Shown here: one piece after another, positions 19,501 to 27,222 of the stretch | Position numbering within the stretch: the stretch's first letter is position 1 | Layout: every line of letters starts with the position of its first letter | DNA from: UBA6163 sp041753075 | GTDB taxonomy: Bacteria; Planctomycetota; Planctomycetia; Pirellulales; Pirellulaceae | DNA: 64,000 bases | Direction: 5' to 3' | NCBI GenBank assembly: GCA_041753075.1 | Contig: JBGSVE010000010.1 | Location: forward strand, 32,416 to 96,415 | The notes under the pieces: model-generated | Told to the model about the DNA's origin: nothing | The model's database searches: none | Seen by the model: only the letters and a program-made list of their open reading frames with translations | Made by a program: the position numbers and the translations under genes

Positions 19501-22500
19501 GGTCAACGACGCGCGATTGCTGCTGTCCGCCGCATTGCTGCTGCGCACTCGCACGTGGTAGATGTTTCGTTGGCCCGGCAATCCCGGCAACACCAAACGC
19601 ATCCCTGGGTCGCGTGGATTGGTTGAATACTGGTCTTGGAAGGCGCTCGTCGGCGATCCGGCCGCGACGGGTAACAGATTGAGCGATCGTGCGTTGGTGG
19701 GACTGAACCGCGCCGCATCGGGAACCAAACGATTGATGTCGCCGCGTGATTCGGCGATCGCATCGTCGGACAAAACCAGCGTCACGCCGTTGGCATCAAT
19801 CAACTCGACCACCGCATCGAGGCCCAAGTCGGTGCGATCGATATCAAGCCAAACCTGCGTGCCCGCTTGGCCGATGAACGAATACACATCGACGTCGCTG
19901 GCAACCAAAATCGATCCGTCAATCAAGAAGCCCAACCGACGGTTCTCATCGCCTGATTGCGGATTGGGAGCCAGCTCGCCCAAAAATTGTGATTGGCTCG
20001 GGATGCGATTGGAATCACCCAACGTTGCCAGCCGAGTTTCCGATTCCGATCCCGACGAGACGTTGCGATCGTTGGCCGCTTCGCGAATCGTAATGCCGTT
20101 CCACGAGCCGACACCATCGACCGACGGTGGCAACGTGATCGGTGCCGGATTGGCGGGATCACTGGGCAACCATTCGACCAGCGAAGTCACACGCGAGCGG
20201 TTTTCGTTGATCGACAAAGACCACGCGAACGCAGTGCCGACGTCACCAGGTCCACGACCACCGGTGCTGTTCGCAAACGGCGGGAAGGCGGGGTTAAGCG
20301 GCAACAGGACATCGATCGTTCCCGCCGGAGTGAAGGCGGAGTTCTCGGCATTGATCGTATTGAGCAAGCGAGTGGCATCGTCCGCTGCCCAGCCAAGATA
20401 GTTGGCGTTGATTTGATTGATGCCGTCGTTCGTGTAGACGCCACCTTGGCTGAATCCAACACCCGTCGCACCGTCAATGATGTAGGAGCGGAAGTCCGAT
20501 GCGCCCGGGGTGCCAACGCTGTAGAGCACATCGTCAGCGGCGGCACCGATGCCGACATCGAGGTAATTGATGATGTTGATATTCGCAACACGGTTCGTTG
20601 TTCCCGCGCGGGGTGCGGCGAACGAACCACCATCGACGGTCGAGAAATTTAACGTCGTAAACAAGCTGGCGCGGTTGTTGACAAAGAATGTCTCGGCGGT
20701 CCAAGCAAGCTGTTGGTCACCGGCGACCAACAAATCGATCAAGCCGGTGCTGCGAACACGGTCGGGCGAGATGAGCGTTGCCGGCTGCACGATCGTCGAT
20801 GCGGACAATCGAATTGGCGGCGGTTGGATCGTCAAAATTCCGTTGATGACACGATCAATATCAACCAGCGTCGTGTTGAGGAATTGGAAGTTCTGCTGGG
20901 CCAACAGCGTACCGTTGTTGACCTGGATTCCCGTCACGCTGATGTTCGTCACTTCGCCACCGGCAATCGGCGTCGCTTGGAAGAAACCAAGGTTGTTCGG
21001 ATCAACATCATTATCGATCGTGGTGCCGTTATCGACTTCGCGATCGGTGCGATCGAACTGCGGACCAAGCGGCAACAACGGCGGTGGCGGCACCGTATCG
21101 GTATCGCTGGTCAACGTCGTTTGACGAATGCCGTTGTTGTCGGTATCGACCGCTTGCTGGCCCAATGGCGAGAATCCGGCACCGATCGTGTCATCGGCCA
21201 AAGCGGTCAAAACAACCGGGAAATCCGGGTGTCCCACGACTTGCAGACTACCGCCGATGCGATCCGCGATATCGACAAATTGACGTGTCGCGGTGCCCAG
21301 CGAACCACCGGCGACAATCCCCGCAGTCCGCGCCGGAATCGCTGGCGTGGTCAACGTCGCGGCTACCGCAGCGGTGTTCTGGAACTTGATCACCAAGCTG
21401 CCCCGCGCGTCGCTTTCGAGTCGCAGTCCACCATAGATGTGTTGGTTGGGGATCTCGATGGTGTCGCGGACGATGTGAACGACATCGACGTCATCAAACA
21501 CGACTTCAGTGGCCACTTCGCCACCGCGAACTTCGATGCCGTTAAGCGAATTGTTCTGCAATCGATTTTGCGAAATCAATGGACCACTGTTGCCGATCGA
21601 AGCAAACTTATCGACCACACCGCGGCTGCGACCCGTGTCGGTAACTTCGTTCCAAACCAAGCTGTTGATGTCGAACGTCGCGACCGGACCTTGGCCATCA
21701 ATGAAGTCGTTGCCGGAGATGATTGGTTGGGCAGCGCGAACGAATACTGTACCGCTGGCATTGGCGCTGCGGCCAACACGTTCGGGTTCGTTGACATCGA
21801 TAAAACCGCGACCATCGGCGTTGCGTTCCAAGCGACTGTTGGCCAATCGCAACGTGCCCTGGTGAACTTCGAGCACGTTGAACGAGGCGAAACCGCCTTC
21901 GACGCGCGTCGTCCCACCACCGCCGGCGATGACCGCATTGTCAATGCTGGCCGACGAAGTGAAGCCAACATAAATGCCACCCCAATCGCCCGCAGTCACT
22001 TCCACATCCGGTGGATCGCTGTTCGTATCAAAGCTGCCGCCGGCACCAAATCGCTTGTCGCTTAGACTAGTAATCACAACGCGATCATTCGCTGTGCCTT
22101 CGGCGATAAAATCAGCACCGAACGTGACATCGATTCGAGCGCCACCAATCTTGATGATGGTGCCCGGATCAACCTTCAAGCTGGCGTCCAACCGCGCGAC
22201 CAAGCGATCGGTCTCCGCTGGAATCGCAATCGTGCCGCTGGCGGCGACATCGGTGAATGTTGTGTCGGTGCCGTTCAATGTGGCGACGCGAACAAAGGGA
22301 CTGACCGTGCCATCATCGGCCACCATCGCGCGATACAAACGCCGCTGCGTAAAGCCACCGCCCAGCGGTACGATTGGCAATTGGCTGAGCACGATTTGGC
22401 CCGTTGCCGCCAACGTTACCGGTACCGTCGTGGCGCTGGCCGAACTTTCCGAAGTCGCCGACGAGAATGACAAACGATAGACATAAGTGCCCGCCGCAAC

Positions 22501-25500
22501 TTGGCCGCCGCCGACCGACGGCACAATGCTGATCGCCAAACTCGACGGTGCCTGCGACGGAGCAATCGGTCCGCCTGCGGTTCCTTGGACCTGCAAGTTT
22601 TCCGTCAACACGTGAACGATGTCTGTATCGTCAAAACGTGCTTGGCTGGTGAGCGGCTGCAAGATATCGCCGGTCCGCGTGGCCACGCGGATGAACAACC
22701 CGTTGACCGTATTGTCAACAATCGTGTTGCCGTGAATCTCCGGTCCAACGCGATGGACCGTCGGCGTGAAGGCACCATTTTGTTGAAAGAACGGTTCGTC
22801 GAAGCGAGTTTCCGCGAAGGTGTCGGGAGTCGCCGCAATCGCCGCGTCGGCGCTCAGACTAATATGACTGTTGATGATCGTGGCGCGAGTCAACGCCAGA
22901 TCAACCGGTGCGACAGCGACTTGGCGACCATCGACTGAAACGCGACCACCGCCGTAACGTATGTCCGCGAATTGAATGTGGTTTAGGAAGACGCCTTCGT
23001 TCTCGCGATTGCGCCGATTCGAGTCGACGAAATCGAGGTCCGAGCGAATGTCGATGCCGCCCCAATCGCCAGGTTGAGGTGCGGGCGTCACGGCGGTCGT
23101 GTTGCCGTTGCCAATCGACGAGTCGTTAAAGCTCGTGAAGTAAACGCTGCCGGGAATCACTTCGCCAAACGAATCTCGCGCCAAGCTGCCGCTGCTGGTA
23201 ACCAGCGACGGTGTTCCCAATACTTGAATCGAAGCGTCGCTGCGATCCAGCAATGGTGCGGTGCTGCCCACGCCGACACGCGAGCCGCGCAGCTTGAAAA
23301 TCACACCGGCGTCAATCACCAATTGGACACCCTGCGGAACGTTCAACGTCGAACCGTCCGGCAACGCGACACCGTTGTTGGTGAAGCCGATTTGGTAGCT
23401 GAGGTTATCGGCCAACGTTTCGATGCGACCATCGGCACCACCGTTGGCGACGACGCGAATCGTTTGGCCTGGTCGCGCCGCGGCGACTGCAGCGCCCAAG
23501 TCTCGGAACGGTGCCGTGATCGTACCCGAGCCCGCCGTCGTGGCTGCTTTGTCGACATAGATTGAATTGTTTTGATTCGATGGCAAGAACCAAAAATCAA
23601 ACACGCCACCAGGCGTTCCATCGGCATCGCCATCAAGCAGCACATTGGTCGTGTCGCGGATTCCCGAATTGTTGTCGGTGCTGGTCGTGATCCGCAGTTC
23701 ATAGTTGCCTTGGCTGCGACCGCCAAATCCGGTTCCGGGAATCACGGGGTTGTAATTGTTGTTGCCCGACGCGCTGATGCCGATCAAGTAATTGCCCGCC
23801 GACAATTGCATTTCGATCAACGAATCGTTGCTGAAGTAATCATCGTTCTGGGCCACTTCGACAAACGAACCGGTCGCACCGTCTTCGCGATACAAACGAA
23901 GCTGGGTGTCGAGCAAACTGGCGTCGAGCAATCGCTCGGCAAACGTTTGAATCGATACCGACGCGGTCTCACGCAGCGAGAAGCGAAACAGATCGACGTC
24001 GGTGCTGTCGGGACGATACAGGTATTGGCCGTTGATGATGTCCGAAACGCTGGGGTAACTAGGCTCGTTACTCGATACGAGCAATTCAGCGCTGGTCGCG
24101 ACCGTGGTCAAACCGATCGCGGCGGTCGCTGCGCCGCGCAACTGCGTCGCGACAATTTGTGACGCCGACGCGGGCGAAGTGTTGATCGCGGCGACAACAT
24201 CGGCCGCCGTCGATGGGTTGGCGACGTTGCTGCTCAGCGTCACGGTGATCGTGTTGCCGACGCGACCGACAATCGGTAGCGCATTGCCCGCGTTGGGATC
24301 AACCGCAAAATTCACAAACCGAATTAGGTTCGTATCAGCGCTGTTGACCGACAAAATCTCGAACAACGCACTGGGGTTCGTGCCCAAAGCGACTTCGCCG
24401 CGAGCGCGATTGAACACAAAACTGGTGCTTTGCGTGACCGGTTGTGGCAATCCGTCGGCGTATCCATAGCCCAATAATTGGCCGATCGCCAACATCGCTC
24501 CACGGAAAAACTCGCCGCCGAATTGATCGTCGTTAGATTGCTCGAAATCACGGAAGTCCATCACGACAAGATCGGCGACTCCGTCCAGGTTGCGGTCGCG
24601 CGTAGCCACAGCCAAACCACCGGGCTCGCTCTGTACCGTCGGGTCCGCACCACTGAGTTCACCGACGGCGATCGAGAAGAACGCCGACGAGGCCGCGCCC
24701 GAAGGTCGCTCGATAAACTGTACGCCCAAGTATTCGCTGAACAACGAAAGAACTTCGCGAACACGTTCCTTCTGTTGCTCGCTGATTAGATTGAAGTTCG
24801 TGACGCCAGGATTATTCGCCGTTCCACCTTGGAACGATGACACAAAGTCATATTGAATCGTCGAAATGCCGTTGACCGAATCCGCACCTTGGCGGAAATA
24901 GTCCAGCGGTACCGTGCGAAGCAAGCGGCTCGGATCCTCGGGGCGAATGGAGCGCACACCCGCCGCGTCGGCTCCAGGGAATTCTAAGTCGTAGTCGACA
25001 ACATTACGGACTTCGCTCTGCAATCGCACGGCGCGAATGCCGCTGGTGTTTGTCGCCGACAAATCGCCAAGTGCCTGCGCACCGCTGGCCGCATCACCCG
25101 GATCGGCACCGACCGAAACGTTTTGCGGAGCGCTGGGGATCGTTTGCGACGTGCCGATGCGCAGCCGCGCCGCGCCGGTCAAAAAACCACCGCTGCCATT
25201 GGGCAACCGCGTTAACGGACCGGCGAAAGTCAACCGCGCAATGTTCGTCGAACGGTCGTAGCTTACCGAGGTTGGATTGACGATCTGCTGGCGATTCGCG
25301 GTCACCGCATCGTCGTTAAAAATCAATTGATAGAAAGCTGGGTTCTGCGCCGTCGCCACGCTCAGTGCATCGTTGTTGAAGTGAACTTCGATGATGCCCA
25401 CTTCAGGCGTCAACGCGTTGGACGCATTGCGCCGAATCGGTTCGGGAACCACGGCCAAAACCTGCGGTCCCAGGTTGATGTTGAACCGCTGCGACGTGCT

Positions 25501-26676
25501 GACGCCATTGTTGAACGCGTCGCCGTTGACATTCGCCAGCGGTTGCGCCCCAGTGCCGAAAATCTCGACTTGATAGGTATCGTCAGGCAACGTTTCGGCG
25601 AAACGAAACACAACCTCGTTCGGTGAATTTCCGATCCCAACAAATCCGGGCTGGACCAATATGTCGGTCGCTCCGGTCAAATTCAACGTCTGTGCAAAGC
25701 CGATGCGATTGCCCAACACCGTCGTTGTCGGACCCGACTCGACCAGCGCCGTCACGATCTGTGACGCTTCGGGATTGCTGTTGATCGCGGTCAATAATTG
25801 CGCGACAGTCGTCTCGTTGCCGGCGTTGCTGTTGATCCGCACGGTCACTTGGCGACCGTTGACAAGCACCAACGGATTGGCTGGTCCGCCGGCGTCGGCG
25901 CGTTGCAAAATGATTTGCGTATTACGGCCCACCGCGCCGCTGGTTGCCGCCACGAACCGAACGCGTAGGGTGTTGTTGGTGCCCAAATCGGAGACCGCAT
26001 CGGCGGCATTGGCACCGACCAGGGTCACCGCTGTGCCCGCCGGGACCGCAGTGCCCAACGCAAACGCCGTCGGACCGCTGACCGAGAAAATTTCCAAGAT
26101 CGCGCTGAGCTGGGCATTGGCGGTGCTGCCCGACGTTAGCGCCACCAGATCGCGGACCTGAGTCGGCCGCGCTGGGTTGCTGTTCAAATCCAGCGTGATC
26201 ACATTGCCCGCAATCGTGACCAGCGGCGCTCCCGAACCGGGACGCGAACTGCTGGTGAATTGAATCTGCAATCCTTCGCCCGCCGAACCCGGCTGGACGG
26301 CGCGAAATTCGAGCAACACGGCGCTGTTGGTGCCCAAATCGCTAGTCGCTCGAGCGGACTCGAACACCGCATCGTCACCGGCTCGCGTGACCTGAATACC
26401 GACCAATGTCGCCGGATCAATCGCGGCGTTGTCGTCAAACCGGAATACCAGTTCGCGCGGCGACGAGTTCAGAATTGACCCGTCAAACAACAGCGATCCA
26501 TCGTTGGGTTGAATGCCGACCAGGCTGGGGCCGGCCAGTAAATGCCGCTGTTCGAGCGTTTGCAATAACGAACGACGGTCCTGCCGCCGACGTTTTTGGC
26601 GAAGTCTGGCGAACAAGCCTTTACGAGGCTTGCCAAAGTCACCCGACGCTTGAAAATTCGATTTGCCGATGGACAT
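10591..26676 (-). CDS. Giant (5361-aa) secreted multidomain protein with GEVED and dockerin domains
   Basis: The ATG complementary to 26674-26676 (MSIGKSNFQA) is chosen because AGAAGAGG lies seven bases before it; the frame is open 34 codons further upstream. The order is a basic N-terminus with a LEPR-XLL-like motif (TLEQRHLLAG, 40-49), then related repeats of the type LRVRFVAATSG...VTVRINSN. A metalloprotease-like region follows, whose zinc site is lost (AMLAIGQLLGYGYADGLPQ, about 725-745). Pre-peptidase C-terminal-like modules begin near 890 (STDVDLFRFSL) and recur later. A right-handed beta-helix starts near 1035 (IYVDKAATTAGSGT). At least seven DGxxFxIxxG...FEFD modules are scattered through the middle and C-terminal parts. 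A GEVED domain starts near 5010 (DYGDAPAPYLSL), and a C-terminal dockerin pair spans about 5178-5250 (DVNRSGATTPVDALNII, DTNGDGFVRINDALRVI). Export and a surface or matrix role are inferred. Confidence 0.85.
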   Translation of the reverse strand: MSIGKSNFQASGDFGKPRKGLFARLRQKRRRQDRRSLLQTLEQRHLLAGPSLVGIQPNDGSLLFDGSILNSSPRELVFRFDDNAAIDPATLVGIQVTRAGDDAVFESARATSDLGTNSAVLLEFRAVQPGSAGEGLQIQFTSSSRPGSGAPLVTIAGNVITLDLNSNPARPTQVRDLVALTSGSTANAQLSAILEIFSVSGPTAFALGTAVPAGTAVTLVGANAADAVSDLGTNNTLRVRFVAATSGAVGRNTQIILQRADAGGPANPLVLVNGRQVTVRINSNAGNETTVAQLLTAINSNPEASQIVTALVESGPTTTVLGNRIGFAQTLNLTGATDILVQPGFVGIGNSPNEVVFRFAETLPDDTYQVEIFGTGAQPLANVNGDAFNNGVSTSQRFNINLGPQVLAVVPEPIRRNASNALTPEVGIIEVHFNNDALSVATAQNPAFYQLIFNDDAVTANRQQIVNPTSVSYDRSTNIARLTFAGPLTRLPNGSGGFLTGAARLRIGTSQTIPSAPQNVSVGADPGDAASGAQALGDLSATNTSGIRAVRLQSEVRNVVDYDLEFPGADAAGVRSIRPEDPSRLLRTVPLDYFRQGADSVNGISTIQYDFVSSFQGGTANNPGVTNFNLISEQQKERVREVLSLFSEYLGVQFIERPSGAASSAFFSIAVGELSGADPTVQSEPGGLAVATRDRNLDGVADLVVMDFRDFEQSNDDQFGGEFFRGAMLAIGQLLGYGYADGLPQPVTQSTSFVFNRARGEVALGTNPSALFEILSVNSADTNLIRFVNFAVDPNAGNALPIVGRVGNTITVTLSSNVANPSTAADVVAAINTSPASASQIVATQLRGAATAAIGLTTVATSAELLVSSNEPSYPSVSDIINGQYLYRPDSTDVDLFRFSLRETASVSIQTFAERLLDASLLDTQLRLYREDGATGSFVEVAQNDDYFSNDSLIEMQLSAGNYLIGISASGNNNYNPVIPGTGFGGRSQGNYELRITTSTDNNSGIRDTTNVLLDGDADGTPGGVFDFWFLPSNQNNSIYVDKAATTAGSGTITAPFRDLGAAVAAARPGQTIRVVANGGADGRIETLADNLSYQIGFTNNGVALPDGSTLNVPQGVQLVIDAGVIFKLRGSRVGVGSTAPLLDRSDASIQVLGTPSLVTSSGSLARDSFGEVIPGSVYFTSFNDSSIGNGNTTAVTPAPQPGDWGGIDIRSDLDFVDSNRRNRENEGVFLNHIQFADIRYGGGRVSVDGRQVAVAPVDLALTRATIINSHISLSADAAIAATPDTFAETRFDEPFFQQNGAFTPTVHRVGPEIHGNTIVDNTVNGLFIRVATRTGDILQPLTSQARFDDTDIVHVLTENLQVQGTAGGPIAPSQAPSSLAISIVPSVGGGQVAAGTYVYRLSFSSATSESSASATTVPVTLAATGQIVLSQLPIVPLGGGFTQRRLYRAMVADDGTVSPFVRVATLNGTDTTFTDVAASGTIAIPAETDRLVARLDASLKVDPGTIIKIGGARIDVTFGADFIAEGTANDRVVITSLSDKRFGAGGSFDTNSDPPDVEVTAGDWGGIYVGFTSSASIDNAVIAGGGGTTRVEGGFASFNVLEVHQGTLRLANSRLERNADGRGFIDVNEPERVGRSANASGTVFVRAAQPIISGNDFIDGQGPVATFDINSLVWNEVTDTGRSRGVVDKFASIGNSGPLISQNRLQNNSLNGIEVRGGEVATEVVFDDVDVVHIVRDTIEIPNQHIYGGLRLESDARGSLVIKFQNTAAVAATLTTPAIPARTAGIVAGGSLGTATRQFVDIADRIGGSLQVVGHPDFPVVLTALADDTIGAGFSPLGQQAVDTDNNGIRQTTLTSDTDTVPPPPLLPLGPQFDRTDREVDNGTTIDNDVDPNNLGFFQATPIAGGEVTNISVTGIQVNNGTLLAQQNFQFLNTTLVDIDRVINGILTIQPPPIRLSASTIVQPATLISPDRVRSTGLIDLLVAGDQQLAWTAETFFVNNRASLFTTLNFSTVDGGSFAAPRAGTTNRVANINIINYLDVGIGAAADDVLYSVGTPGASDFRSYIIDGATGVGFSQGGVYTNDGINQINANYLGWAADDATRLLNTINAENSAFTPAGTIDVLLPLNPAFPPFANSTGGRGPGDVGTAFAWSLSINENRSRVTSLVEWLPSDPANPAPITLPPSVDGVGSWNGITIREAANDRNVSSGSESETRLATLGDSNRIPSQSQFLGELAPNPQSGDENRRLGFLIDGSILVASDVDVYSFIGQAGTQVWLDIDRTDLGLDAVVELIDANGVTLVLSDDAIAESRGDINRLVPDAARFSPTNARSLNLLPVAAGSPTSAFQDQYSTNPRDPGMRLVLPGLPGQRNIYHVRVRSSNAADSSNRASLTNPAAVLGGLTTGNYQLQIRLGETDETGGTQIRYADVRFAVNGVQVIGAPLHSPLVGDEFETLGNNETINNAQPLGLFDVAVDLSVTSALGPLASDRLAKSVGGVLSGATDVDWYRFDVNYQNITRDSAALYLSTIFDIDYADGFARSDVAVYVFNGAGQLILVGGDSNIADDQPTGLNGTNNSDLARGSGGTRDPYIGAAELAEGNYFIAVVNQSQVPQVFDQFTAAAALNPLLRLEPIDSVTRIVEDRIDSTGGGTATQPTTLLFNGEASTIPFTLNDVILYTLTGNSVGLANPFTGQSFGNVGPSAGIFNDFAFLPNGELFGYSLPSTLVNQDLDAAYSYFLINSEDGSRTNLGMSGLETFHAALDQMGMRTVVDSDDGLQVEGIAFASNTRGYLVGNRPINRNLPINGVPATVQNAYFQNIIYAFDPQTGAITGLGSPNRQVRTVGTLMIDERADGAGTQIRERGFIETGTGTSQPIGNQLVVPGATRVSSDGTATPTIDDGDAFVLRAGAQALRIELDSGPIINFTPNPATGAFAIDGTVFSLTSPAGTVVYELDTGATITIDAATVLDGASVTIEDSAGTRRVFEFDSNAARINPAAISVPFVVGSSSVVLAQSLAAAISSADFLADGFATPGQGRVGLSGESLTVAPTVAGSGLAVVGAAGSTDPLANIIRVREDFSGAQLAQAVAAATGGAVAGNLVNYRSVTAGNLANLTANGLARQTGTNGVTSGSTSVRFLVSDTPAAIAIRITQAVNGSTTIQSAGVSAASSGSIVTFTGATLNGADGTVDPSFSLASVPPGGIVRGLATIGTALYAVSDLGGLYVVNNPGAAVQGPIGQYVSTATDLLGLNFTGLSAGPQSIPSLLDPFGQPLLFGVTSQGDVYAFDRLGRLQPVFAGGATSVNIGAGQRGIDFSTLDFNLFHVSTRRSADAGHGINATDNGTRRSTNGGASYYFGAETTDADIITNAGTSPFAVARQDGQGVRNTYNFPGGAKGAIESNPFSLEGYSSADLPTLYFNYFLDTEDFNSVDPTSPARDAFRVYAIAENGVEHLLTTNNLALRPSSLFDDEFDDPTLSTNPALAALYADNIDVEVQPTFDSTNSWRQARVSLEDFAGQANLRLRIEFSTGASFGDGTLGLRTVAGASLIDGQTFSVGGQTFEIDLGATLSVPSGNQISTLYSRPTSTAATRVVAIVGGVTYVLNDGNRTINPGEVDVRVLLPGDTPLPTLSSDLIATRLAAAIRTNGVPTALVPLVASVEPNDELSLATQIPATSGNVTISGSSMLESNGDVDLYRVDVPAGATLTVSMAATVAGSLVSNVRLFDTNGNALNPTAVISNTATFVATSAQTVVIGFSSNSNVNYNPLVAGSGDPGVAGTYTATINIAADVRVVQSGSRLQITGGITASGGADGLVVAAGSPGAAGIAVVVDTSMTAEQVAIEVQRAIARQFSSGITSAYPIFGTSITLAGLAVDSAGPFAVSGSRSSDIFGSTGRTRAVNNNFEGLYIDDFIIGFAERGELVTGSVANSVFTTDTSPTLTSPISPTSATVSGSYQLEIRDASEYVNSATASPFRTFDTNTRLSTGVSVRVQPAAAIVDGATFQISDGVSTVTFEFDLESAPGVGTGVSPGRVRIGIPAGGTLAADDDGTVAVAQAIIAAINGPSVRSLIDIAAVAADGVDSLGNPIIDIFGELIILDPSSVLAGVSQLNLRGDQNRDRTEQGIILIENSRFVFNADAGIDLIHDSQSRATGVDQADSTPNVVAYPRNLVELNSQRLVPGVVVQSNILAFNQNAGVRITGLANSTNANTTSAANPVAFDRIVNNTIVGGVISSGTSVDPATFAGIDFPGGAISFADEVVNFTAGTGVSGTFANQAAVIGAPDGPGRGAEPIDGTTTLSLGSGGVLTVQFTDNLLTGSGDARPDLVIFETGEIESVRVEVSRDGVTYFNVGILGGVSNTIDLDAFNFGAQDRFAFVRLTDLRQGTATSGPVGADIDAIGALSTAPTDIYLPGSQGIVVRQNAAPTILNNVVANSQTGVAIDTTSSLTVLGGTTYYRNAINGRDSSVASLGTFADVLPTSLELFVDPTGLVFAPRAGTPIIDASIDSLEDRASLAVVRGAIGLPPSPIIAPTLDINGQLRVDDPTVESPDGVGERVFKDRGAEDRADLVGPRAILLAPRAGDFGNQTETRGNVLDAFDIQLIDGIAPADPAPGVGIDDSSVNSSVILLTEDGRTLVEGVDYRFGYDASNNIIRLTPIAGIWKDNSTYVVRLLDASDSVLLFGPGADLADGAVTTLLTTTGQLVDFEAESGVRVDVDTLAVVGGFDGQVLTIFNGIVAVNFEINTNLVVSATSIPVTVAATASATQVAAALALAINAAGINVTANSSGAALQLLGTSPLVTASSPTPAATIFAVSGAIGTRVGFGIQIPADGAAVSATVADGQTFVIRRGATLVRTFEIDFSGGVSTPGAIAITTGVNPTLDQLADAIVRAVGGAGLGLAPTNAGAGRVVLGGDANYSLDVSTTVLTQLGRAGQGPSVAVPVPVGGTAEQVAIAYAAAITGANLPGVSASVVGERVILNGVSAVSGVNALPLPIIRDEVGNLLQSSGTNGRTELTIFVGGGSDYGDAPAPYLSLDAAGGPRHIVDRGLTLGEIISPDADARLNDGDDDDGVALVGSAASGFQANFTVDVRSDGRAFFLDAWVDWNRDGVFAASEVTRFRSANSPGTLPIVGAGVNTITINVPAGVTNGSTFARFRLSEVSGLGPNGLAASGEVEDLQILVQSNPFQNPIDSTDVNRSGATTPVDALNIINLIAQFNRNGGSGTSIPLNPVPPFMTDILNGRFLPDTNGDGFVRINDALRVINEIEDRRRASRTNRPSGEGEGFVALSNGLLASPLTAATEPGFAQDRSEELLPVAAVQAIATPAVIAKTSVFDLPQLAAMDDVIADLAGEDRPAASGNQSSAVDLVFSGLGAGL

Positions 26677-26683
26677 CCACCAA

Positions 26684-26691
26684 CCTCTTCT
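26684..26691 (-). promoter_or_regulatory. Shine-Dalgarno site of the giant gene
   Basis: On the minus strand AGAAGAGG lies seven bases upstream of the ATG at 26676. It decides the start codon of the 5361-aa protein over the upstream ATG at 26778, which has no comparable site. Confidence 0.6.
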
Positions 26692-27012
26692 AAACCCACT
26701 AGGGGCGGTTATTGCTGGGAAAACTGCGTGTTTTTTTCGATGACACCGCCAAATCGGGCCACCGCACCGACGCTTCAAATCAAGTTGCCAGTTTCGATCA
26801 AAAGCGTGTTAATTTGGATAAGACAGGTCACCTGGGGGCCTTTGTTTGGCCGCCCTGTAGTGTAATTCGAGCGGCCATTGAATCAACGAAAATCGCTGTC
26901 ACAACAGACTTTAGGTACACGTATGGGGGTTGTAAGGATCGCAGCGGGCGCACATCTCATCCGCGGTCTTGGACAAGTCGCTAAAGGCAAAAGTTCCCCC
27001 AGAATCGGCAAT

Positions 27013-27037
27013 TGTAGAACGGTTGTCCCCAACCGTT
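27013..27037 (+). repeat. Interspersed palindromic repeat, copy 1 (single unit)
   Basis: The sequence is TGTAGAAC, then GGTTGTCCCCAACC, then GTT. AACGGTTG (27018-27025) and CAACCGTT (27030-27037) form an eight-base-pair stem with loop TCCC, preceded by the conserved TGTAG. The same unit occurs at 39478-39539 (twice, head to head), 40501-40529 and 43268-43291. Confidence 0.75.
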
Positions 27038-27194
27038 TAGGGCGAGAATCCGCGGTTTTGCCCTGGACAGGAACGCCCAGTCGGTTAAATTTCCGCCAAT
27101 TCAATTACCTTCGAGCGATGGATCCAGCGGGACCACTGCCAGGTCCCAATGCAATTTGCGGCGATCAACTCTTGACGCCTTGATGATTGGTCCT

Positions 27195-27208
27195 GGAGCC
27201 GACGCTCC
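27195..27208 (+). promoter_or_regulatory. Small hairpin just upstream of the helicase start
   Basis: GGAGC-CGAC-GCTCC can fold into a five-base-pair stem with a four-base loop. It ends 14 bases before the ATG at 27223. It may affect translation start of the helicase or may be part of an interspersed repeat; the evidence is only positional. Confidence 0.3.
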
Positions 27209-27222
27209 TAACCCAGAGACCA

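Larger units (their letters stand above)
26692..27222. other. Divergent intergenic region
   Basis: This stretch of about 530 bases separates the giant gene (minus) from the DEAD-box helicase gene (plus), so it should hold promoters for both. It includes one 25-base palindromic repeat at 27013-27037 and a small hairpin at 27195-27208. Short frames exist in it, but none has a convincing protein sequence. No clear promoter boxes could be assigned by eye. Confidence 0.6.

Noticed and set aside
20713..22065. Plus-strand frame of 450 codons opposite the giant gene
   Set aside because: Composition (Arg, Asn, Gln, Ile) is that of antisense translation and the minus-strand frame has recognisable domains throughout.
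26878..27183. Plus-strand frame of 101 codons before the helicase
   Set aside because: It runs through the palindromic repeat at 27013-27037 and has no protein-like pattern.
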